A DNA stretch of 39,389 nucleotides from the NCBI GenBank assembly GCA_030539115.1, contig JAUNSR010000029.1, positions 1-39,389 of the forward strand, in the 5' to 3' direction. Below the pieces are notes generated by a model. The model made no database searches. It was not told the DNA's origin and saw nothing but the letters and a program-made list of their open reading frames with translations. Source of the DNA: Bacteroidales bacterium (GTDB lineage Bacteria > Bacteroidota > Bacteroidia > Bacteroidales > JAUNSR01). Shown here in pieces: positions 19,610-26,590 of this stretch; within the stretch, counting starts at the first letter, position 1, and the number at the start of each line of letters is the position of its first letter. The position numbers and the translations under genes were made by a program.

Positions 19610-20212
19610 TTAAAGGGATGTCCTAAAATATTTGTCAAAAGCAGAATCTATATATTTTGAAAGTTCTTTGGCTGAGGCCAACTTACCATTTTTTTTGTTA
19701 ATCACAGGCTCAGTGACAAAGGATGTGAGGTATCTCTTGTCTTTTATATTTATTATATCAAAAACAAGTCGTCCCGAGGTATATGTATCCTGAATAAATG
19801 AGAGTGAAAGTGGCACATTGATTTTCAGATTTATTCTTGGAGCGATAAATACCGCATAGGCACCATTGGGAATATTTGGATTGCTTGATTTGAGCTCTCT
19901 GGTGATACCAATATTGATAAAAAGCTCAGGAGTTTTTGAGACTTTATAGCCCAAAGACTTCATTTTGATCCTTACTATCTGGGCAATTATTGAATAGTTT
20001 ATGAAATCTATCTCCAATGGCAGAGTTCCATCTTTTAATGAAACTATATTGTAGGTTAATTCATTATCCGGAAGCAATTTATTGACACTTGTCACAAGCT
20101 GAGCACTGCTTATAGAGCAAGAAATAAAGGATAAAAAAAAAGTAATGTACATAAATAATATACATAATCGGCAGTTTATAAAATATAGCTTCATAGTCAT
20201 GGGTTGTTTCAT
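19610..20212 (-). CDS. Exported protein of the DUF4136-like type
   Basis: A 200-residue envelope protein. The leader is hydrophobic (about residues 16-31) and ends ISC-SISSAQ: Cys32 may be lipidated, although Phe at -3 is unusual, or signal peptidase I may cut after SSA. A start at residue 7 is also possible. The body resembles DUF4136 lipoproteins: a predicted strand-rich N-terminal half, SIIAQIVRIKMKSLGYKVSK followed by ELFINIGIT, and a C-terminal helix SKYIDSAFDKYF. That is the typical layout of 'residues-pair, modified variant, insoluble aggregate' proteins, but the match is weaker than for the 199-residue paralogue nearby. Function is unknown. Confidence 0.6.
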   Translation of the reverse strand: MKQPMTMKLYFINCRLCILFMYITFFLSFISCSISSAQLVTSVNKLLPDNELTYNIVSLKDGTLPLEIDFINYSIIAQIVRIKMKSLGYKVSKTPELFINIGITRELKSSNPNIPNGAYAVFIAPRINLKINVPLSLSFIQDTYTSGRLVFDIINIKDKRYLTSFVTEPVINKKNGKLASAKELSKYIDSAFDKYFRTSL

Positions 20213-20302
20213 AAGTTAAACAACCTCATATTTGATAAGGTTTCTATGTTTTAATATAGTTTAAAGTCTAATGATCGATATATTATATTATTTAAAAAAA
20301 AG

Positions 20303-20341
20303 ATAGGCGGAAGAGCAATTTTGGTTTGCTCTTTCGCCTAT
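20303..20341 (-). terminator. Terminator of the DUF6340 lipoprotein gene
   Basis: A 16-base arm (ATAGGCG, one mismatch, AAGAGCAA at 20303-20318) pairs with 20326-20341. On the minus strand it is followed by a run of T residues (CTTTTTTTT). Confidence 0.9.
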
Positions 20342-20393
20342 TTATATTAAAAGACTTTATCTTTTAAAAATCTTTTTCAATAAAAACTTAGCC

Positions 20394-21437
20394 TTAGTTT
20401 TTTTCAAGAATCTTTAATTGTTCGTCAACATAAGGCTTCTCCTTGATCTGTTGCTGAAGGATTTTTCTGTATCCAAGGAAATCAATTTTACAATCCTGAC
20501 CAAGCTCTTTATAAATAACAAAACTCTTTTCAAGCCAGTTAAGTGCATCCTGAGGATTGTTCATCGTCTCCATACATACGGCATTGTTAAATGCGGCAAC
20601 CATTTTATCCTGCTTATTAATTGAATTTTCATAAACATGTTCCCACATATAATATGCTTCTTTAAGTTTATTGTCTATGAAATAGTAATATGCCTCTTTA
20701 AGGTTTATGTTTGAATTTTTTCCAATAACCCTACCCTGCTCTTCTGAATAAGGGAGCCATCTATGATAAGCCTTCTCTGCTGTAGACTGAATGGCATCTG
20801 CCAAAGTGTTTGTGCAGTCTAATAAAGAGATGGCATTTGAAAAGCTAATTCCGTTTGAGACTATATTTAATGTATCAGAAATATAATATTGTTTAAGCTC
20901 ATTATAACTGCCTTTTTTATATAATCTGAAAACCGGCTGAACAATGGTCTGCATTTCAAGAAAAACGAATGATTGATTGTTTGGAATTTTCTCAATGAAA
21001 TTGCATTTGAATTTCAGACAGTCCAAAGAAAGAATCCATTTGGCTCCGCTTTGTTCAAAGATGGTATCCATTTGCAATGGAGTAAGACGTAAAGGCTTAT
21101 CCCACTCTTTGTCTTGGCGTTGAGGAACAGTAAAGACAGAGATATCAGCAAACATATTTGATTTATACATCTCCTGCGAGAGCGAATTCAGCATAATTTC
21201 TTTCACCGGAGGAAGATCAAAAATCACTGTTTTGGTAGTATTATTTGGCAAAAAGGCTTCCGCAAAGAGCGAGTCGGGCACTAAAACAGCGTTGTCAACA
21301 AAAACCATACTGTCCTTTATGGATAAAATAAGATTGTTGGCAGGTTTGTTTACATTAATGTATACCGGTGTAAAATTCAATGAAGAACATGCCGAAAAAA
21401 GAAGAGCTATAAATGATATGAAAATAAAATTCTTCAT
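20394..21437 (-). CDS. DUF6340-family lipoprotein
   Basis: The 347-residue protein has a lipoprotein leader (hydrophobic residues 4-16, FSAC with Cys17), so it should sit in the cell envelope. The central part (about 30-200) matches the Bacteroidetes DUF6340 family in style: an N-terminal VPDSLF segment, GAKWILSLDCLKF, and a strand-rich region. The C-terminal third (about 245-330) holds two or three TPR-like helical pairs (KLKEAYYMWEHVYENS, VAAFNNAVCMETMNNPQDALNWLEKSF). Family assignment is from recall of sequence style and is moderate. The function is unknown; the TPR part suggests protein contacts. A strong hairpin lies about 43 bases upstream of the start. Confidence 0.7.
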   Translation of the reverse strand: MKNFIFISFIALLFSACSSLNFTPVYINVNKPANNLILSIKDSMVFVDNAVLVPDSLFAEAFLPNNTTKTVIFDLPPVKEIMLNSLSQEMYKSNMFADISVFTVPQRQDKEWDKPLRLTPLQMDTIFEQSGAKWILSLDCLKFKCNFIEKIPNNQSFVFLEMQTIVQPVFRLYKKGSYNELKQYYISDTLNIVSNGISFSNAISLLDCTNTLADAIQSTAEKAYHRWLPYSEEQGRVIGKNSNINLKEAYYYFIDNKLKEAYYMWEHVYENSINKQDKMVAAFNNAVCMETMNNPQDALNWLEKSFVIYKELGQDCKIDFLGYRKILQQQIKEKPYVDEQLKILEKN

Positions 21438-21738
21438 AATGGTGAATTTAGTTATGTTTATACAAATCTATAAAAAAGAAATGTATTCTTAGTTGAATAT
21501 ACTTCAAATAAGAATACATTAATTACAAACACCGATAGTATTATGTTTATTATTTGTAATTTGTATTTGCTTTGGTCATTAAACTTAAAAATATATTTAT
21601 TTTTTTTGGAAAAATGACAGACTCTTGTTTTATTCATTACAAGAGATATGATAAACAAATCAAATTTTATTATTCAATAACAACAGCACAATTAAATTTT
21701 CAAAGCAAAAGCTCTTCAACACTGTAAAAAGTGCTTAT
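21438..21738. other. Intergenic region with two consecutive hairpins
   Basis: No gene is visible. Two inverted repeats, listed separately, lie between the DUF4136 gene and the DUF6340 gene. The remainder is AT-rich without other structure. Confidence 0.6.
21480..21561. repeat. Two adjacent inverted repeats upstream of the DUF6340 gene
   Basis: The first is AATGTATTCTTA (21480-21491) with TAAGAATACATT (21509-21520), nested around TTGAA/TTCAA, giving about 17 paired bases. The second is AATTACAAA (21521-21529) with TTTGTAATT (21553-21561). On the minus strand the first hairpin is followed by TTCTTTTTT, so it could act as terminator for the upstream gene or as an attenuator in the DUF6340 leader. 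Confidence 0.7.
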
Positions 21739-22338
21739 TTATTGAGCAGCGGGGAATTTCTTAAATGCAAGAGCTACTATTTGTACAATAGCCGCATTAT
21801 CTCTTATCTCTTTATTTCCAGGAGTAAGCACACTTGATACTGAAGCTGACCAAATATAGGAATGATCAACAGTATCCACTATATCAATTGTCAAGACTCC
21901 CTCTTTTTGAATGCCGGTAATTACTTCAGCATTCTGATAATAGTTTTGAAGATACATGCTTCTTGGAGATATCCAATAAGAACGCCAACCACCCCAACCA
22001 TTCCAATAATTAGGCCAAAGACCACCGGGAGGAAGAGCAGGCTGAGTTTGAATTGAAGTTTGAACTGTCAAACCGAAATTCACCAACATTGGTGACTGTG
22101 GATTCTCAGTATATCCTCTCATAGTAAGCTGCTGACGAATAGCATTTGCTATATTATAATAATCTGTCATTGTCATTTTAGGAGGCAGCTGGTCCTGTGC
22201 AGGAGTTGCAATCCTAAAACTTTTAATTGCAGCGACATTCGCATCATTGTAAGTAGTGCTGTTTAAAAGAGTGTAAGGAGAACAGCCCCATAAAAACAAT
22301 GCAAGAATAGGAAGAATTGAAAACAGAAGTTTTTTCAT
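21739..22338 (-). CDS. DUF4136 lipoprotein
   Basis: A 199-residue lipoprotein with a clear lipobox (LWGC, Cys19). The DUF4136 layout is present: a strand carrying the sequence IKSFRIATPAQDQ, a helix with DYYNIANAIRQQLTMRGY, a strand region with LVNFGLTVQT, then GVLTIDIVDTVDHSYIWSASV and a C-terminal stretch ending in ALAFKKFPAAQ. Between them is a Trp/Tyr/Pro-rich loop (about residues 104-135, with NYWNGWGGWRSYW) that is typical of the family. The role is unknown. It is the first of three leftward envelope-protein genes, but the large gaps and terminators suggest separate transcripts. Confidence 0.85.
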   Translation of the reverse strand: MKKLLFSILPILALFLWGCSPYTLLNSTTYNDANVAAIKSFRIATPAQDQLPPKMTMTDYYNIANAIRQQLTMRGYTENPQSPMLVNFGLTVQTSIQTQPALPPGGLWPNYWNGWGGWRSYWISPRSMYLQNYYQNAEVITGIQKEGVLTIDIVDTVDHSYIWSASVSSVLTPGNKEIRDNAAIVQIVALAFKKFPAAQ

Positions 22339-22514
22339 ACTAAGTGTTTTAGGAAATTTAATAATTGGAAACTTTTAAAAATAATCTCGGGGTTTATTTA
22401 CAACATCGTTTTAATTAGTCGTTTAACTCAGAAATAGAACAATAGATATTTGAGAATGTTTATTTTTTTGAGCTTCTATAACCTGAATTTTAATTCTCTA
22501 TAAGGTTTTTATTG

Positions 22515-22522
22515 TACTTTTG
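22515..22522 (+). promoter_or_regulatory. Putative -7 box of cca
   Basis: TACTTTTG fits TAnnTTTG, 27 bases before the start codon. No convincing -33 element is seen. Confidence 0.5.
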
Positions 22523-22548
22523 CACTCATTCCAAATTAGATTAATTTC

Positions 22549-23985
22549 ATGTATCTCGATAAAGAGCACTTAGTTAAGTATTTACAGGATGATATATTTA
22601 AAATAATATCAGAGGAGGCCGACAAACTACATCTTGAGAGTTATGTTATTGGGGGCTTTGTAAGGGATATATTTTTAAATAGAGATTCTAAAGATATAGA
22701 TGTTGTAACTGTAGGCAGTGGCATTGAACTTGCATCTGCCGTAAGTAATAGATTGGGGAAAGGTGCTCATCTTTCCGTTTTTAAAAATTTCGGCACCGCC
22801 CAGGTAAAGCATAAAGAATTGGAGGTCGAATTTGTTGGCGCCCGTACTGAATCATATACCCATGACTCGCGCAAGCCTATCGTTGAAGACGGCACTCTTG
22901 AGGATGATCAAAACAGAAGGGATTTTACTATCAACGCTCTTGCTATTTGCCTTAACGAGAATCGCTTTGGCGAACTTATAGATCCTTTTGGCGGAATTGA
23001 GGATATGGAAAGGGGTATTATAAGAACTCCTCTCGATCCTGACATTACATTCAGTGATGATCCTTTGAGAATGATGAGGGCAGTAAGATTTGCCACACAA
23101 CTTGGATTTACAATTGAAGAGAGTACTTTTAAAGCAATCGAAAGGAATAAGGACAGAATTAAAATTATTTCTTCTGAAAGAATAATTGATGAAATAAATA
23201 AGATGATGAAGACAAAATCTCCATCAATCGGCTTTGTACTTCTTGAGAATTCAGGGCTTCTTCCTATCATTTTTCCGGAGCTCAGCGCTTTAAAAGGCGT
23301 AGAAAGCAAAGATGGAAGGGGACACAAGGATAATTTTTATCACACACTCACTGTTCTTGACAATGTTTGCCAGATGAGTCAGAACATTTGGCTTCGTTGG
23401 GGAGCTCTTCTCCATGATATTGGCAAACCAGTCACCAAAAGATATGATAAAAAGCTCGGCTGGACCTTTCATAACCACAATTTTATTGGAGAAAAGATGA
23501 TTCCGGAAATTTTCCGCAAAATGAAGCTTCCTTTAAACGACAAAATGAAGTATGTTCAGAAGATGGTAGGTCTTCATATGCGTCCTATTGTTCTTGCTGA
23601 GGAGGAGGTTACAGATTCTGCCATTAGAAGACTTTTATTTGATGCGGGTGATGACATTGAAGACCTTATGACTCTTTGCGAGGCTGACATCACATCCAAA
23701 AACAAAGAAAAGGTAAAACGTTTTCTCTTAAATTTTAAACTTGTAAGGGATAAGCTTAGAGAAATAGAGCTAAAAGACAGAATAAGAAACATGCAGCCAC
23801 CTATTTCAGGTGAGGAGATTATGGAGATATTTTCTCTTCCTCCTTCAAGAGAGGTGGGAGAATTGAAATCAATGATCAAAGATGCAATTCTTGACTGTGT
23901 CATTCCAAATGAAAGGGAAGCTGCAATGGATTATCTTTTGAAACTTGCCAAAGAAAGAGGCTATACTGTCACTAAACCGTTATAG
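22549..23985 (+). CDS. cca: CCA tRNA nucleotidyltransferase with HD domain
   Basis: The 478-residue enzyme of class II (PcnB/Cca type) adds or repairs the 3' CCA of tRNAs. The nucleotidyltransferase head shows GGFVRD (35-40) and the metal-binding DID (49-51), and RRDFTINAL (123-131) follows. The RNA-binding helical part spans about 160-250. An HD domain (His265, His289-Asp290 in HDIGKP) occupies about 260-400, as in many bacterial members with phosphohydrolase activity. It fits the single tRNA gene of this window, whose CCA is not encoded. A pure poly(A) polymerase is less likely given the HD domain, but the two cannot be fully separated by motif. Confidence 0.92.
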   Translation: MYLDKEHLVKYLQDDIFKIISEEADKLHLESYVIGGFVRDIFLNRDSKDIDVVTVGSGIELASAVSNRLGKGAHLSVFKNFGTAQVKHKELEVEFVGARTESYTHDSRKPIVEDGTLEDDQNRRDFTINALAICLNENRFGELIDPFGGIEDMERGIIRTPLDPDITFSDDPLRMMRAVRFATQLGFTIEESTFKAIERNKDRIKIISSERIIDEINKMMKTKSPSIGFVLLENSGLLPIIFPELSALKGVESKDGRGHKDNFYHTLTVLDNVCQMSQNIWLRWGALLHDIGKPVTKRYDKKLGWTFHNHNFIGEKMIPEIFRKMKLPLNDKMKYVQKMVGLHMRPIVLAEEEVTDSAIRRLLFDAGDDIEDLMTLCEADITSKNKEKVKRFLLNFKLVRDKLREIELKDRIRNMQPPISGEEIMEIFSLPPSREVGELKSMIKDAILDCVIPNEREAAMDYLLKLAKERGYTVTKPL

Positions 23986-24589
23986 TTTTTTGATTTATAA
24001 TCAGTTATTATAAAGATAAGTTCTGTCATTTATATAATTGCAGACTACGATTATCCGTTTCTTATTTTCTTTTTTGTATTGGTTATAGATATTTTTCAGG
24101 ATAATAACCTATTGAAATTTGTAAATGACAATAACTGCAAGAAAACATTAAGATCTTTTTTAATTGTAAATGTTCAGTATATCTGAATATCCAATCAGAC
24201 TGTACAATCTTTTTTATGTATATTAAAAATAGAGGCTCTGCAAAAGTATTATTTACTTTACAGAGCCTCTATTCATTTATAGATTTAACTAAAAACAAAC
24301 TCTTATAAAAATGAGTATTTAAAAAGAATGATATCTCCTTATATTTTTATATGTAAAGAAGCTTACGATTTGATATAATATTACAAAAAATAAAATTCGG
24401 CTATATATAATCTACCCACCGGCAAATAATATATAAATTTATTTGATCATAAAAAACCAAACATCTATTGCTCTGCGGATACTGTCGACTAAAAGGTACG
24501 CGTGTTATAACAATTCTAAGAAAATCAAGAAGTCTTCTGCTCAATCAAGATTAAATGGTTAATGTATTATAACCAATTAATATTTTTCA
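23986..24589. other. AT-rich intergenic region with one strong hairpin
   Basis: About 600 bases between convergent genes without a credible gene. Apart from the hairpin at 24228-24273 there is only a weak dyad (GGTTA...TAACC, about 24558-24574). Confidence 0.6.
24228..24273. terminator. Hairpin terminator between cca and the DUF1343 gene
   Basis: AATAGAGGCTCTG (24228-24240) pairs perfectly with CAGAGCCTCTATT (24261-24273), and the loop adds AAAGTA/TACTTT pairing. T-rich sequence follows on the minus strand (TTTTTAATA), weaker on the plus strand. It is unusually far from both stop codons (about 240 and 320 bases). Confidence 0.75.
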
Positions 24590-25855
24590 CTAATAATCTT
24601 TATACAGTAAATATTTGCTTCTTAAAGCTCTAAAATCTTCCAAATCTTTTTGCCAACTCTCTCTTATCTCCTGTTCAGTCATTCCGGAAAGTATCTGTTG
24701 TCTTAGCAAGGAATTTCCTGAAAGCAAGTCAAAAAAGTCGGGACGTGAGATAAAAGATTTTTTATCATCGCTCTTATTATAAAAATCCAAAAAGTATTTT
24801 AAAGAAAAACCTTTTGTAGAAACATCATCTTTAAGATCATACCCATAGCAAAGCTTATCTTTTTGAAGCGGATTCTTGTCAAACCCGGGAAGTGCCTTTG
24901 GTGTAAAGGTATAATCTCCATATTTTTTGTCAGGAAAGCCAATTATCTGAAAAGGTTCATAGGTTCCTCTTCCAACACTTACGTTTGTTGCCTCAAAAAG
25001 ACAAAGAGAGGGATACAATCTAATAGAAAGATCATTGGGAAGATTAGGAGATGGTTTAACAGCTACATGAAACGGGTCACCATGACTCCAATTGTCTACA
25101 TTAACCACATTTAGCTTGCATTTTTTTTCACCAGCCCAACCCTCTCCTACAATCATTGAGGCAATTTCTCCAACTGTCATACCATGAACCACAGGGGTAG
25201 GCATACTTCCCACAAAAGACTTTTTATTAATATCCAATACAGGTCCGTCTATTGTATCATTCGGATTAGGTCGGTCGAGAATAAGCATTTCTACATTGTT
25301 TTCGCCACAGCTTTCAATGGCATAAAGCATGGTAGAAATATATGTATAAAACCGTGCCCCAACATCCTGAATATCAAAAACGACCAAATCAATATCTTTA
25401 AGATGCTCGGGAGAAGGCTTTTTGTTTTTACCATATAAAGAAATAATTGGAAGACCAGACTTGACATCAACCCCATTTTTAACCGATTCTCCTGCATCGG
25501 CATCCCCTCTAAAACCATGTTCGGGAGCAAATATCTTTATAACTTTTACGCCTGCATTTATTAATGTATCAAGCAAATGAGTTTTATTGTCAGAAAGCAT
25601 TGAGGTTTGATTGATTATCAAAGCTACATTTCTTGTTGCTGCAATAGTTTTTATTGTTTCGATTTTGTCAGCACCCAGTAGTATGCTTTTTCTTTCAACC
25701 TCATCATTGAGGTTTTCAATCTTTTTTGCATCTTTTTGGCTTATATTATCAGCAATTTGATAATTATTAATTTTTCTTTGCTTTGAAGCACATGAGCAGG
25801 AGAAAAAGAAAGTGCAGATTAACAATAAAAAAAATATCTTTGTGAACATTTGCAT
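24590..25855 (-). CDS. DUF1343 (NamZ-like, GH171) lipoprotein
   Basis: The 421-residue protein has a lipoprotein-type leader (FFFSCSC; Cys20 or Cys22). The family core starts near residue 60: VALIINQTSML (78-88), the PEHGFRG motif (111-117), LVVFDIQDVGARFYTYIST, LDRPNPN, and FEATNVSVGRGTYEPF. DUF1343 proteins are the NamZ family (GH171), of which the Bacillus member is an exo-beta-N-acetylmuramidase acting on peptidoglycan fragments; Glu112 in PEHG is the expected catalytic residue. So this protein probably trims muropeptides in the periplasm for recycling. There are about 60 extra residues, charged and linker-like, between the lipobox and the domain. No other recycling gene is next to it. 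Confidence 0.88.
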   Translation of the reverse strand: MQMFTKIFFLLLICTFFFSCSCASKQRKINNYQIADNISQKDAKKIENLNDEVERKSILLGADKIETIKTIAATRNVALIINQTSMLSDNKTHLLDTLINAGVKVIKIFAPEHGFRGDADAGESVKNGVDVKSGLPIISLYGKNKKPSPEHLKDIDLVVFDIQDVGARFYTYISTMLYAIESCGENNVEMLILDRPNPNDTIDGPVLDINKKSFVGSMPTPVVHGMTVGEIASMIVGEGWAGEKKCKLNVVNVDNWSHGDPFHVAVKPSPNLPNDLSIRLYPSLCLFEATNVSVGRGTYEPFQIIGFPDKKYGDYTFTPKALPGFDKNPLQKDKLCYGYDLKDDVSTKGFSLKYFLDFYNKSDDKKSFISRPDFFDLLSGNSLLRQQILSGMTEQEIRESWQKDLEDFRALRSKYLLYKDY

Positions 25856-25882
25856 AACATTAATATTTTAAATGTAAGAATG

Positions 25883-25890
25883 CAAAGTAA
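25883..25890 (-). promoter_or_regulatory. Possible -7 box of the DUF1343 gene
   Basis: TTACTTTG on the minus strand is one mismatch from TAnnTTTG and lies 28 bases upstream of the start codon. The intergenic gap to the divergent HD gene is only 56 bases, so both promoters share it. Confidence 0.35.
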
Positions 25891-25911
25891 TAAAAATTAG
25901 TTTTTAAATAT

Positions 25912-26448
25912 ATGACTCCACTTGATATTATAAACAAATATTATTCTAAAAATAGTCAATTATATACTTTGCTTGTCAATCACAGTAAGTCGGTTGCACA
26001 AAAGGCAATTGAAATAGCAAAGAATCATCCTGAAATGGAACTTGACTTAAAATTTATCGAAGAGGCAGCAATGCTTCATGATATCGGCATTTTCATGTGT
26101 AACGCTCCTGACATTTTTTGTACTGGCAATGAACCTTACATAAAACACGGCGTAATTGGAGCAGAAATTCTAAGGAATGAGGGCTTGCCCAAACATGCAT
26201 TGGTTGCCGAAAGACATACCGGCTCTGGAATTACCAAAGAGCAGATTATCTCCGGCAATCTTCCTATTCCTGTCAGGGACATGCTGCCAATAACTTTGGA
26301 AGAAAAAATTATCTGTCTGGCAGATAAATTTTATTCCAAATCAAATCCTGACAAGGAAAAGAAAATTGAAAAAATAAGGAAATCAATGTCAAAACATGGA
26401 GAAGAATCGTTAAAGCGATTTGATGATTTATGCAGCCTTCTCTTATGA
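25912..26448 (+). CDS. HD-domain phosphohydrolase family protein
   Basis: A 178-residue cytoplasmic protein with the full HD metal site: His24, His56-Asp57 (LHDIG), His79, His102 (RHTG) and Asp138 (LADKF). Such small stand-alone HD proteins hydrolyse phosphate esters, often of nucleotides, but the substrate here cannot be told. There is no signal peptide or second domain. It is divergent from the DUF1343 gene and 142 bases before lptD, which has its own -7 box. Confidence 0.85.
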   Translation: MTPLDIINKYYSKNSQLYTLLVNHSKSVAQKAIEIAKNHPEMELDLKFIEEAAMLHDIGIFMCNAPDIFCTGNEPYIKHGVIGAEILRNEGLPKHALVAERHTGSGITKEQIISGNLPIPVRDMLPITLEEKIICLADKFYSKSNPDKEKKIEKIRKSMSKHGEESLKRFDDLCSLLL

Positions 26449-26496
26449 AAATTTATTAAATAGAATACCTATTCAATGTTATTAAGCAAAAAAGAG

Positions 26497-26504
26497 TAGA
26501 TTTG
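26497..26504 (+). promoter_or_regulatory. Putative -7 box of lptD
   Basis: TAGATTTG fits TAnnTTTG. It is 86 bases upstream of the lptD start codon, giving a leader of roughly 80 bases. No -33 TTTG was found. Confidence 0.45.
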
Positions 26505-26590
26505 CATTATAATAAGTTTAAAGATTAGGCTTACATTAAGTTTTACTCAATTACATTCCCGAAAGGAAAAGTAAAATTTCACTCACTCGA

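Noticed and set aside
23986..24589. Degraded gene between cca and the DUF1343 gene
   Set aside because: No frame of useful length or recognisable residues was seen; only a terminator-like hairpin stands out.
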